Shown here piece by piece: positions 44,464-52,715 of a stretch of DNA of 64,000 bases. Each line of letters opens with the position of its first letter. The first letter of the stretch is position 1. This stretch comes from Pseudomonas sp. S35 (GTDB lineage: Bacteria > Pseudomonadota > Gammaproteobacteria > Pseudomonadales > Pseudomonadaceae): positions 1,674,001 through 1,738,000 of the forward strand of contig NZ_CP019431.1 in NCBI RefSeq assembly GCF_009866765.1, in the 5' to 3' direction. The position numbers were made by a program, and so were the translations under genes. The notes below the pieces were generated by a model. That model was not told where the DNA came from. It did no database searches and saw only the letters and a program-made list of their open reading frames with translations.

Positions 44464-45024
44464 TTACATTGGGTTCTGTGGGCGCCATGGCTCGATCAGT
44501 GCGTCGAGGTTCAGTGCATCGGCGAAATCCAGGAACTGGTCGCGCAACCAACTGATCTGCACACCGGCCGGCAAGGTCACCGTGAAGGTAGCATTGAGCA
44601 TGGTGCCGCCGGTTTGCGGCGCCTGGTAGGTGTCGCAGGTCAGGTTTTCCAGCTCGACGTTGTGGTCGATAAAGAACTGGCACAGCTCATTGACGATGTC
44701 CGAGCGGTAGGCCGAGCTGACGTAAGCGACGTACGGCAGCGCCTGCGGGCGATTTTCCAGCGCGGCGCTGCGCACTACATTGACGGTGAAGTCATGCTTC
44801 TTGGCCAGGCCCGGCAGGCCGGTTTCGAGGCGTGCCAGGGCGTCCCAGGTGCCGGAGATCTGCAGGACCAGCGCGCTGCACTCGCCGTGGCGGGTCAAGC
44901 GGGAGGTCACGACGGCGCAGCGGTTTTCATGGCTGGCGCGGCACAGGACGTTGGTCAGCTCCATGGGGTTGGCGCCGAGGGCACTGATAACAAGGAATTG
45001 TTCGCGAACTGTGGGGGTGGACAT
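44464..45024 (-). CDS. gcvR: Glycine cleavage system regulator GcvR
   Basis: 186-aa protein with two ACT domains (about 8-85 and 95-175), as in GcvR. EQFLVISALGANPMELTNVL opens the first and YRSDIVNELCQFFIDHNVEL the second. It binds glycine and controls GcvA-dependent expression of the glycine cleavage genes. It is adjacent to bcp and divergent from dapA, as in other pseudomonads. Confidence 0.9.
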   Translation of the reverse strand: MSTPTVREQFLVISALGANPMELTNVLCRASHENRCAVVTSRLTRHGECSALVLQISGTWDALARLETGLPGLAKKHDFTVNVVRSAALENRPQALPYVAYVSSAYRSDIVNELCQFFIDHNVELENLTCDTYQAPQTGGTMLNATFTVTLPAGVQISWLRDQFLDFADALNLDALIEPWRPQNPM

Positions 45025-45296
45025 GCAGCCTTCCTAAACGATGAGCGGTCGATACCATGAGGGCCGTATCGATCAAAGCATGAAGGGTAGCGAAAAGCGC
45101 CGCCAAGGGATAGGAGGTGGCGTTTTCATTACGTGAACGGCGTGATTCCACCCTGCTGTCACCCGTGCTTTCGTCCAATGATGGCATTGCCTATCGTTTA
45201 GTTGCCCCAGAACGCATCCTCACGCGGTACTTCGCTTGTACAAGCATCTTGGCGCCAGTACCATTACGGCTCTCTTTTTCCGGCAGGAGCGGTTGC

Positions 45297-46175
45297 ATGA
45301 TTGCGGGCAGTATGGTGGCACTGGTCACACCCATGGATGCACAAGGTCATCTCGACTGGGACAGCCTGGGCAAACTGGTGGACTTCCACCTGCAAGAAGG
45401 CACCAACGCCATTGTGGCCGTCGGCACCACAGGTGAGTCGGCCACCCTTGATGTGGAAGAACACATCCAGGTGATCGAGTTCGTGGTCAAGCGCGTTGCG
45501 GGCCGTATCGCCGTGATCGCCGGTACGGGCGCCAATTCGACGCGCGAAGCGATCGAGCTGACCAAAAACGCCAAGAAGGCTGGCGCCGACGCCTGCCTGC
45601 TGGTGACCCCGTACTACAACAAGCCGACCCAGGAAGGCTTGTACCAGCACTTCAAGACCATCGCCGAAGCCGTCGACATCCCGCAGATCCTCTACAACGT
45701 GCCAGGCCGCACCGCGTGCGACATGCAGGCCGCAACTGTGATCCGCCTGTCCACCGTGCCGAACATCATCGGTATCAAGGAAGCCACCGGCGACCTGCAG
45801 CGCGCCAAGGACATCCTGGCCGGCGTGGGCAGTGACTTCCTGCTGTATTCCGGTGACGACGCTACGGCTGTCGAGCTGATCCTGCTGGGCGGCAAGGGCA
45901 ATATCTCCGTGACCGCCAACGTGGCCCCGCGTGCCATGAGCGACATGTGCGCCGCTGCCATCGCTGGCGATGCCGTGACTGCCCGTGCGATCCACGAGAA
46001 GCTGATGCCGCTCAACAAGACACTGTTTATCGAATCCAACCCTATTCCCGTGAAATGGGCGCTGTTCGAGATGGGCCTGATGCCGGACGGTATCCGTCTG
46101 CCGCTCACCCGTCTCAGCGAAGCCTGTCACGAACCGCTGCGACAGGCCCTGCGCCAGTCCGGCGTCCTGGTTTAA
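45297..46175 (+). CDS. dapA: 4-hydroxy-tetrahydrodipicolinate synthase
   Basis: 292-aa homotetrameric enzyme that condenses pyruvate with aspartate semialdehyde in lysine and peptidoglycan precursor synthesis. MIAGSMVALVTPMD begins it; VGTTGESATL, YYNKPTQEGLYQHF, YNVPGRTACDM and the Schiff-base Lys in IIGIKEATGD (about 161) are all present. ATG 45297 follows CAGGAGCG. Seventeen bases before bamC, an arrangement conserved in gammaproteobacteria. Confidence 0.97.
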   Translation: MIAGSMVALVTPMDAQGHLDWDSLGKLVDFHLQEGTNAIVAVGTTGESATLDVEEHIQVIEFVVKRVAGRIAVIAGTGANSTREAIELTKNAKKAGADACLLVTPYYNKPTQEGLYQHFKTIAEAVDIPQILYNVPGRTACDMQAATVIRLSTVPNIIGIKEATGDLQRAKDILAGVGSDFLLYSGDDATAVELILLGGKGNISVTANVAPRAMSDMCAAAIAGDAVTARAIHEKLMPLNKTLFIESNPIPVKWALFEMGLMPDGIRLPLTRLSEACHEPLRQALRQSGVLV

Positions 46176-46192
46176 TTGAGGAAGCACTACGC

Positions 46193-47308
46193 ATGAAGCG
46201 ATTGGCCGGACTTTCCGCACTTGCCTTGATTATCTCCAGCACCAGTGGCTGCGGTTGGGTCTGGGGCCCGGAAGGCTACTTCCGTGACCGCGGTAGCGAT
46301 TACCTGGAAGCCCAAGCAACCAAACCGATGCAACTGCCGCCGGACGTGAATGTCGCCAAGCGCCTTGACCCGTTGCTGCCGATTCCGCGCAACGTCGCCG
46401 ACGACACCGCCAAAGGTGAGTACGTAGTGCCACGCCCACAGCCGATTTCGGCCGTGGCCGATGCCAGCGACTACAGCTTGCAGAAAAGCGGTGACTCGCG
46501 TTGGATCGTGGCCCAGCGTCCACCTGCCGAAGTCTGGCCGGTAGCGGTGCAGTTCTTCCAGGACAACGGTTTCCGTATCGACGAACAGCGTCCGCAAACC
46601 GGTGAATTCACCACGGCATGGCAGCAAGGCAGCGAACTGTCCGCCACCCTGGCCAAGCGCCTGCAGGCCGGCGGTGTTGCTGCTGACAGCGAAGCCCGTG
46701 TGCGTGTGCGCATCGAGCCAGGCGTGCAGCGCAATACCAGTGAGGTCTACGTGGTGAGCGCTGAGCGTCCTGCCGGCAGCACCGCCAACGTCGACTTCAC
46801 CAACCGTTCGGTCAACACCGGCGTTGACTCGGCACTGGTCGACGAGATGCTGGCCAGCATGAGCCGTATTTCCGAGAAGGGCGGTTCTGTTTCCCTGCTC
46901 GCTGCCCGTGATTACGACACCCCGAGCCGCGTCAGCCTCACCGAGGACGGCAGCGGCAACGTGGTGCTGAACCTGGGTGAAGACCTGGACCGTGCCTGGG
47001 CCAGCGTCGGTCGCGCGTTGGAGCAAGGCCCTTGGCGTGTTGAAGACATCAACCGCAGCCTGGGCCTGTACTACATCAACGTGGCCGAAAAAGCCGAGCG
47101 CAAAGACGACGAGCCTGGTTTCTTCGGCAAGCTGTTCGGCAGCAAGCCGACCAAGGAAGAAATCGAGACCCGTGCCGAGCGTTACCAAGTACGTTTGAGC
47201 AAGGTTGGCGAGACGGTGCAGGTCACCGTCGAGAAGAACATCAACACCGTTGCGCCGGCTGAAACAGCGCGCAAAGTGTTGGGCGTGATTCAGGACAACC
47301 TGGGCTGA
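46193..47308 (+). CDS. bamC: Outer-membrane assembly lipoprotein BamC
   Basis: 371-aa lipoprotein of the BAM complex. Signal peptide with lipobox SSTSGC (Cys near residue 20), the N-terminal unstructured segment (LDPLLPIPRNVADDTAKG) that contacts BamD, and two helix-grip domains. Co-transcribed with dapA. Confidence 0.94.
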   Translation: MKRLAGLSALALIISSTSGCGWVWGPEGYFRDRGSDYLEAQATKPMQLPPDVNVAKRLDPLLPIPRNVADDTAKGEYVVPRPQPISAVADASDYSLQKSGDSRWIVAQRPPAEVWPVAVQFFQDNGFRIDEQRPQTGEFTTAWQQGSELSATLAKRLQAGGVAADSEARVRVRIEPGVQRNTSEVYVVSAERPAGSTANVDFTNRSVNTGVDSALVDEMLASMSRISEKGGSVSLLAARDYDTPSRVSLTEDGSGNVVLNLGEDLDRAWASVGRALEQGPWRVEDINRSLGLYYINVAEKAERKDDEPGFFGKLFGSKPTKEEIETRAERYQVRLSKVGETVQVTVEKNINTVAPAETARKVLGVIQDNLG

Positions 47309-47312
47309 TCCG

Positions 47313-48071
47313 ATGCGTTTTGCTGTTCTCGGTAGCGGTAGCCAAGGGAACGGCACGCTGGTCGCCCACGACGACACGTACGTACTGGTGGATTGTGGTT
47401 TCTCCTTGAAAGAAACCGAGCGACGCCTGCTGCGCCTGGGGGTTCACCCCGCGCAGTTGAGCGCGATTCTAGTGACCCACGAACATGCCGACCACGTGCA
47501 TGGCGTGGGTTTGCTGTCTCGGCGCTACAATCTTCCGGTGTACCTCAGTCGTGGCACCTTGCGCGGGATGCGCAAACCCATTGAACCTGCAGGTTTCCTG
47601 GCGGGTGGCGAGCAACTGCAGATCGGGGCGTTGAGCATCGATGTGATCGCGGTGGCTCACGACGCTCAGGAACCGACGCAATACGTATTCAGTGACGGTC
47701 AGCGGCGCTTCGGCGTGCTGACCGACCTGGGCTCTTATTGCAGCAAAGTGCTGGACGGCTATCGGGACCTCGATGCGTTGATGATCGAGTCCAACCACTG
47801 CCGAGACCTGCTGGCTCGCGGTCACTACCCCTACTTTCTCAAGCAGCGGGTGGGCGGCGAACTGGGACATTTGAACAACCACCAGGCGGCGTACCTGGTG
47901 TATGAGTTGGGCTGGCAAGACCTGCAACACCTGGTCCTGGCCCACTTGAGCAGCAAGAACAACCTGCCGACGCTTGCCCGGCAATGTTTTGTCGACACCC
48001 TAGGGTGCGACCCGGACTGGCTGCAACTGGCCGATCAAGATTCAGGGCTCGACTGGCGACACATCGCCTAG
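47313..48071 (+). CDS. MBL-fold metal-dependent hydrolase
   Basis: 252-aa metallo-beta-lactamase-fold protein with the zinc motif VTHEHADHVHGV (about 54-65), and further ligands in SNHCRDLL and LGHLNNH. The N terminus RFAVLGSGSQGNGTLV matches the YycJ/WalJ-type nuclease-like family. Substrate unknown. Four bp after bamC. Confidence 0.9.
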   Translation: MRFAVLGSGSQGNGTLVAHDDTYVLVDCGFSLKETERRLLRLGVHPAQLSAILVTHEHADHVHGVGLLSRRYNLPVYLSRGTLRGMRKPIEPAGFLAGGEQLQIGALSIDVIAVAHDAQEPTQYVFSDGQRRFGVLTDLGSYCSKVLDGYRDLDALMIESNHCRDLLARGHYPYFLKQRVGGELGHLNNHQAAYLVYELGWQDLQHLVLAHLSSKNNLPTLARQCFVDTLGCDPDWLQLADQDSGLDWRHIA

Positions 48072-48098
48072 CCCACCTCACTCAAAGCGGAGCCCATC

Positions 48099-48812
48099 AT
48101 GGAAAAACGTGAAGAACTCTACCGCGGCAAAGCCAAGTCGGTGTACAAGACCGACGACGCCAACCGCCTGATCCTGCTGTTTCGCAACGACACCTCGGCG
48201 TTCGACGGCAAGCGTATCGAACAGCTGGACCGCAAAGGCATGGTGAACAACAAGTTCAACGCCTTCATCATGCAGAAGCTCGAAGAGGCCGGTATTCCGA
48301 CCCAATTCGACAAACTGCTGGGCGACAACGAGTGCCTGGTGAAGAAGCTGGACATGATCCCGGTCGAATGCGTCGTGCGCAACTACGCTGCCGGCAGCCT
48401 GGTCAAACGCCTCGGTGTGGAGGAGGGCCTCAAGCTCAACCCTTACACCTTCGAACTGTTCCTGAAGGACGACGCCAAGGGCGACCCGTTCATCAATGAA
48501 TCCCACGTCGTGGCATTCGGCTGGGGCACCGCTGAGCAACTGGCACGCATGAAAGAGTTGTCCCTGAAGGTCAACGACGTGCTGAACAAACTGTTCGACG
48601 ACGCCGGCCTGCTGCTGGTCGACTTCAAACTGGAATTCGGCGTATTCCACGACGGCTCCATCGTCCTGGGCGACGAATTCAGCCCAGACGGCTGCCGCCT
48701 GTGGGACAAGGACACCAAGAAGAAGATGGACAAAGACCGCTTCCGCCAAGGCCTCGGTGACGTTATCGAAGCCTACGAAGAAGTCGCCAATCGTCTCGGC
48801 GTACCGCTGTAA
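48099..48812 (+). CDS. purC: Phosphoribosylaminoimidazole-succinocarboxamide synthase
   Basis: 237-aa ATP-dependent ligase of purine synthesis (CAIR plus aspartate to SAICAR). [52 protein letters not shown] and the closing [16 protein letters not shown] are all intact. Length as expected. Confidence 0.97.
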   Translation: MEKREELYRGKAKSVYKTDDANRLILLFRNDTSAFDGKRIEQLDRKGMVNNKFNAFIMQKLEEAGIPTQFDKLLGDNECLVKKLDMIPVECVVRNYAAGSLVKRLGVEEGLKLNPYTFELFLKDDAKGDPFINESHVVAFGWGTAEQLARMKELSLKVNDVLNKLFDDAGLLLVDFKLEFGVFHDGSIVLGDEFSPDGCRLWDKDTKKKMDKDRFRQGLGDVIEAYEEVANRLGVPL

Positions 48813-48856
48813 TCGACGCAAGCATCTGATAGCACGGAAAAAAATCGCTTCAGCGC

Positions 48857-48885
48857 TTTGCTTTCCTGATTCACGCTGTTATGAT
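48857..48885 (+). promoter_or_regulatory. Promoter of tRNA-Ser
   Basis: TTTGCT (-35), 17-base spacer and TATGAT (-10), followed by a GC-rich discriminator GCGCGCC, directly before the tRNA. Confidence 0.65.
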
Positions 48886-48894
48886 GCGCGCCGT

Positions 48895-48985
48895 TGGAGA
48901 GATGCCAGAGTGGCCGAATGGGACGGATTCGAAATCCGTTGTACCTTCACCGGTACCTAGGGTTCGAATCCCTATCTCTCCGCCA
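48895..48985 (+). tRNA. tRNA-Ser(CGA)
   Basis: 91 nt with long variable arm and encoded CCA. GGAGAGA pairs with TCTCTCC; anticodon arm GGATT-CGA-AATCC gives CGA; T loop GGTTCGAATCCC. Its 3' end is copied at 61,599, suggesting use as an integration site. Confidence 0.96.
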
Positions 48986-48986
48986 T
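48976..48986 (+). repeat. tRNA-Ser 3' end direct repeat (left att candidate)
   Basis: CTCTCCGCCAT, identical to 61,599-61,609. The two copies bracket 12.6 kb of accessory genes. Confidence 0.5.
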
Positions 48987-48993
48987 ACAAATG

Positions 48994-49028
48994 AAAGCCC
49001 CGCAGATCAAGGTCTGCGGGGCTTTTTT
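48994..49028 (+). terminator. Terminator of tRNA-Ser
   Basis: AAAGCCCCGCAGA, short loop, TCTGCGGGGCTTTTTT just after the CCA end. Confidence 0.9.
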
Positions 49029-49215
49029 GTTTTCGGGTTGTACTACTCAAATCATGCGGCTCACGGCCTGGAGATGCATGTCTGTCAGCCAGTATTTGTG
49101 CAGCGTCTAACGTGAATTGAAGGACGTTTGCAGCCTCTATAAAGGCTTCTGGGTCATCCGTACCTTCATAGATGACCCCGCCTTCTATGACGTCCTGTAC
49201 GACGCTATCGACGTA

Positions 49216-49455
49216 CTAATAGAGGCTCGCAACCAACTGAGCGTCCTCTGGCGAGAGGTAGCTAAGTTTTCCAGGGTTGGCGACGTAGACCCTGCAATAG
49301 TGCTGTGGGATTCGTACCTGCAATGAAGCTTCTGAGCGTTCCTCTTGCGGCATTCCAAGTAACTGCTTCCCCATTTCGGTTAGGCTGGCATGGTGGCCCC
49401 GTTCTACGGCAATTTTTATTAATGCCAATACCTCAGCAACGATAGCCACGCGCAC
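49216..49455 (-). CDS. Small hypothetical protein
   Basis: 79 codons starting at GTG 49455 with AGGAAC upstream. Sequence reads as a normal protein (VEVLALIKIAVERGHHASLT-like helix, then MGKQLLGMPQEERSEASLQV and VYVANPGKLSYLSPEDAQLV), but I do not recognise it. A short reading frame on the other strand is less protein-like. First gene of the accessory region. Confidence 0.4.
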   Translation of the reverse strand: MRVAIVAEVLALIKIAVERGHHASLTEMGKQLLGMPQEERSEASLQVRIPQHYCRVYVANPGKLSYLSPEDAQLVASLY

Positions 49456-49643
49456 GCTTGTACGTTCCTGTCAGCGTTGCCTGTGAAAAAAATCAAGAGG
49501 TGGATTATTAAATCGTATCTTGATTTTGAGCTGGTCGATATATGAAGCTGAAACGGATTGACCCCAAAGCAGAAGCTCTAAAGTTTTTTAGTTTGAAGCC
49601 GACATCCCTTAATGGAAAAGCACAGCGACTTTAAGGACAGGGA

Positions 49644-50723
49644 ATGAAGATTTCGCAAAAAACTGCAGCAGCGTTTGTTTTGGCTGGGCTGGTTGGATAC
49701 TCTAGTTTGGTTATGGCTATAGAGGGCGGCGTCTACAAAGCAAAGCGTGCAGATATTGCAACTCAAGAAAAGTATTCCCGATTATTGGAAAATCTGAAAA
49801 ATGTAGAAATCTGGGCAGCTCTGGGTTCTGCGAGAGAGGGCGGGGTCGCTAAATCCCTTCAGGCTTATCAGAAATTAATGGAAATCTACTCGCCGCTGAT
49901 CGTGGAAAATGGCGAGGCGGTAGTACCAGTTTATGCAGTTGACAACCTCGAATTAAAAGATCTCGACGGGTTTAGGAAGTTTGCAACCCGCGCGCAGTAC
50001 GATAAGAGTTTTGTGGCTGATGACAATACCTGCTCTGCTGCAATGACGTTTGTATTTCCGCGTCAGATTGCAGATCGCCTAAGCGATATGCGGCCAGCAT
50101 ATGTTTATGGCGTTGTTCAGTCCAAGCAACAAATAGAAGATGCCCGATCAATTAGAATCGATAAGGGCTTGGATGATCTGACGTATGTAAAGACAATGTG
50201 TGCCAATCAGAAAGATAGAAGCTTCGATAACGGATATATAAATCTTGGCGAGAATTTAAAGGCAGACCTAAAAAATGTTCTGCCAGTCGTGGACCAGAAA
50301 TATCAAGCAAGCGTAGCTAAACCTTCTGCACCAGCAGCGCCGAACGCAATGGTTAAACGTCCTTTTGACCTTCCGAAAGCAGCTAAATTTGCCTCATGCT
50401 CGGGGCTGGTGGTCGCAGTGAATCAATTTTTCACGGCTCACGGAAAACCGGTAAACCAAGCGCTCACAGAGGGCGGATTGGAGATGACTTATGCCGGTAT
50501 TGTTTACTCAAATGTCGACTATATGTTAGGGAATAGTCAGGCTTGGACAAACAAATATGCGCCAGAAATCAGCAGTAATCCTGGTGATGTTCAATCTTGG
50601 ATGCAGCCGAAGATGCAGGATTGCATTGCGACCTACCGGGCTAATCTGCCGGAGATAAAAATCTATGGTGATGAGGCTCGCGCTGAATTTTTCTCGAAAG
50701 CTCAAAGCTTGATCCACCAATGA
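49644..50723 (+). CDS. Secreted hypothetical protein
   Basis: 359-aa protein with a signal peptide (MKISQKTAAAFVLAGLVGYS, cleavage near VMA, residue 24) and no membrane segment afterwards; four cysteines in the mature part could form disulfides. A Pro/Ala linker (PSAPAAPNAM, about 228-237) divides it into two domains. AAGGACAGGGA precedes the ATG. Lower GC content than the core genes suggests acquisition. No family recognised. Confidence 0.75.
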   Translation: MKISQKTAAAFVLAGLVGYSSLVMAIEGGVYKAKRADIATQEKYSRLLENLKNVEIWAALGSAREGGVAKSLQAYQKLMEIYSPLIVENGEAVVPVYAVDNLELKDLDGFRKFATRAQYDKSFVADDNTCSAAMTFVFPRQIADRLSDMRPAYVYGVVQSKQQIEDARSIRIDKGLDDLTYVKTMCANQKDRSFDNGYINLGENLKADLKNVLPVVDQKYQASVAKPSAPAAPNAMVKRPFDLPKAAKFASCSGLVVAVNQFFTAHGKPVNQALTEGGLEMTYAGIVYSNVDYMLGNSQAWTNKYAPEISSNPGDVQSWMQPKMQDCIATYRANLPEIKIYGDEARAEFFSKAQSLIHQ

Positions 50724-51036
50724 CACGAATTATTCAGAAAACAGAAAAATGCGGGTTGCAGTCGTAAGCTGATTAGCTGGTGGGAGTGGGCTTCTGGCTG
50801 GTGCTATGTCTATAGAAGCTCACTTCGCTGCGCGGGAAAGGTGTTCCCAGCGTCAGTGATGAGGCGCGTCAAGTTAGGGAAAAGCGGTTAAAGCTCCTTT
50901 CAGTCCACGCTGGCTCGACCACTAGGGTCAGAACATCTTGTGTTACGTCGCCGTACCGATTGGCGTAAGCAAGGCGACACACATTGTCGTACCTACCCGG
51001 CAAGCTAGCGTCATTCGACAGCCGTAGGACACCGCT
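50724..51036. other. Intergenic region, no gene recognised
   Basis: 313 bp. A minus-strand open frame (50,869-51,162) exists but runs across the zinc-ribbon gene and has no ribosome site; I do not accept it. Nothing else stands out. Confidence 0.45.
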
Positions 51037-51246
51037 ATGCCACTCCCCCCGCGTCCGTTCACCCTTGTCTGTGTTCACTGCTCTTGGAAGAAAACGGTCC
51101 TGCCTCACAGCGAATTGGCATCGTTTGGCCAAGCTGCTTTCATCCTTTGTCCTGAGTGCCATACCCCTTCACTGGAGGGGAGACAGGCCAATCGTCATGA
51201 AATCCTCAGAACCCGTCTGGAACAATTCCTTAGCCTCAACGATTGA
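51037..51246 (+). CDS. Small zinc-ribbon protein
   Basis: 69 aa. Two CxxC pairs (VCVHCSWK, Cys 12/15, and LCPECHTP, Cys 38/41) indicate a zinc ribbon, followed by an acidic/basic helix (RQANRHEILRTRLEQFLSL). AGGA precedes the ATG. It lies at the head of the GTPase module on the same strand. A nucleic-acid or protein contact role is possible; not established. Confidence 0.65.
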   Translation: MPLPPRPFTLVCVHCSWKKTVLPHSELASFGQAAFILCPECHTPSLEGRQANRHEILRTRLEQFLSLND

Positions 51247-51288
51247 TGTTTCAAGGCCGCGACACAGCCTGTCGCTCTAGCCTGGAAA

Positions 51289-51432
51289 ATGGTCAAAAAG
51301 ACCTGGGATATTACGAATATGAAAAACCTGTTTGCCGTCATCGGACTTTGTGTGGTGCTGAAGAAAGGCTATGAGCTGTATCGCGAGTACAGCGAACTGA
51401 AGCGTGACAAGGAGGCGCGCGAGTCTTCTTGA
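51289..51432 (+). CDS. 47-aa mini-protein
   Basis: Starts MVKKTWDITNMKNLFAVIGL, contains one short hydrophobic stretch (NLFAVIGLCVVL) and a charged helix (ELYREYSELKRDKEARESS). An internal ATG at 51319 would give 37 aa; the first has GG/GGA spacing closer to a ribosome site. It could be a small membrane-associated peptide of the module. Codon use is normal for a gene. Confidence 0.5.
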   Translation: MVKKTWDITNMKNLFAVIGLCVVLKKGYELYREYSELKRDKEARESS

Positions 51433-51477
51433 GCCTGGGTTGAGGGCTGAGCCTCAAGGTTCGTGCGCCGCCGTCTA

Positions 51478-51491
51478 AAGACTAAAGTCTT
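51478..51491. promoter_or_regulatory. Palindrome 1 upstream of the WYL gene
   Basis: AAGACT-AA-AGTCTT, followed within ten bases by TACAAT, a possible -10 box. Confidence 0.4.
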
Positions 51492-51507
51492 ATGTTGAAT
51501 ACAATAG

Positions 51508-51522
51508 ATGGCAAAACGCCAT
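51508..51522. promoter_or_regulatory. Palindrome 2 upstream of the WYL gene
   Basis: ATGGC-AAAAC-GCCAT, centred about 85 bp before the start codon. Confidence 0.4.
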
Positions 51523-51540
51523 TTTAGTCAGTAGCATCGA

Positions 51541-51553
51541 CGCCAAATTGGCG
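51541..51553. promoter_or_regulatory. Palindrome 3 upstream of the WYL gene
   Basis: CGCCAA-A-TTGGCG, centred about 52 bp before the start codon; one of three palindromes that could be operators for the regulator. Confidence 0.4.
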
Positions 51554-51598
51554 CCAGCCTGCTGGCTTTCAGTTGAATTGCAAAACAAGGTAGTCACC

Positions 51599-52621
51599 AT
51601 GTCCCAAGCGAAGGATACGCTGCTCAGGCTATTTGCATTGCTGCGCCTGATCCCCACAGAGCCCCAGCGCATTGCAACCCCGACCCTGCTCGAAAAGCTT
51701 CGTGATAGAGGTTTTTCCGTGACACTTCGCTCGGTTCAGCGTGATTTGAACCGGTTGTCGATGCCTTTCTCGTTGCAATGCGACGATAGCGAGATCCCTT
51801 TCCGCTGGAGTTTCACACGGGACGCGCCACTGAAGTTGGAGGATATGGATGCTTCCACCGCACTGGCCTTGTATCTGTCGGAAAGCCATCTGACTACCTT
51901 GTTGCCGCAGACTGTTCTGGACCAGCTCGGTCCACAATTTCGACGCGCACGTAACTTCCTGGGCGATCTGGGCCACAACGGATTGGCCGATTGGGCGCGA
52001 CGAGTTCGTGCGATTCCCAATGGGAAAACCCTGCTGCCCGCTGCGATCGATCCCGAAGTCTGGGGGCTGGTGTCTGCCGTTTTGCTGGAGCGCAGGCAAT
52101 TGCAAGTGACCTACCAGAGTCGCAGCAAGGGCGAACTCAAACAGTTTCGCCTGCACCCGGCGGGTCTGGTATCGCGGCATGCCATCAGCTATTTGCTGGC
52201 CTCTGTGGACGGCTATGGTGATTTGCGCCAGTTTGCCCTGCACCGTATTCAGCACGTTCGAGTACTCGATGAACCGTCCGTGCTGCACGCCACCTTTGAT
52301 GTAGACGATTACATCGCGAGCGGCATATTCAGCCATCGCCAAACCAATGTTCAGGCAGAGCTGATCGCGGATGTTCATCCGCAGATCGCCGTCCTGCTCG
52401 GCGAAACCCCGCTGAGTCATGAGCAGACCTTGAGCGATATTCCCTCGCATACCTGGAAGCGTCTGCGCGCCCAAGTGCCGCTGGATCGTGAAACGCTGTG
52501 GTGGATCTTCGGCCTGAACGACAACATCCGCGTGCATGGGCCGCAGGTCTGGGTCGATGAGATCAGCGCCAGATTGAACAGTATGCAAAACCTCTATGCG
52601 TCACCTGACTACGCGACATGA
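51599..52621 (+). CDS. WYL-domain transcriptional regulator
   Basis: 340-aa regulator: N-terminal winged helix (about 5-65; RGFSVTLRSVQRDLNRLS), central WYL domain (about 160-230; LQVTYQSRSKGELKQFRLHP, ISYLLASVDGYGDLRQFALH) and C-terminal WCX-like extension (about 240-335). WYL proteins sense ligands, often nucleotides, and frequently control phage-defence loci. The start ATG 51599 follows AAGG. Direct head of the GTPase genes, 94 bp before them, with a GGGTGC-AAG-GCACCC hairpin (52,681-52,695) in between. Confidence 0.9.
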   Translation: MSQAKDTLLRLFALLRLIPTEPQRIATPTLLEKLRDRGFSVTLRSVQRDLNRLSMPFSLQCDDSEIPFRWSFTRDAPLKLEDMDASTALALYLSESHLTTLLPQTVLDQLGPQFRRARNFLGDLGHNGLADWARRVRAIPNGKTLLPAAIDPEVWGLVSAVLLERRQLQVTYQSRSKGELKQFRLHPAGLVSRHAISYLLASVDGYGDLRQFALHRIQHVRVLDEPSVLHATFDVDDYIASGIFSHRQTNVQAELIADVHPQIAVLLGETPLSHEQTLSDIPSHTWKRLRAQVPLDRETLWWIFGLNDNIRVHGPQVWVDEISARLNSMQNLYASPDYAT

Positions 52622-52680
52622 ACGGTCGCACTGCCGTGCAAGACTGCGGCTGATCAACCGCCAATGGATTAATACGTGTT

Positions 52681-52695
52681 GGGTGCAAGGCACCC
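52681..52695 (+). promoter_or_regulatory. Perfect hairpin before the first GTPase gene
   Basis: GGGTGC-AAG-GCACCC, ending 20 bp before ATG 52716. It could be an operator half-site pair or an RNA stem affecting translation. Confidence 0.45.
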
Positions 52696-52715
52696 GGCAA
52701 TAGGGACAGAAGCTG

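Noticed and set aside
50869..51162. 97-codon minus-strand frame in the accessory region
   Set aside because: It overlaps the zinc-ribbon gene, has no ribosome site and no recognisable pattern.
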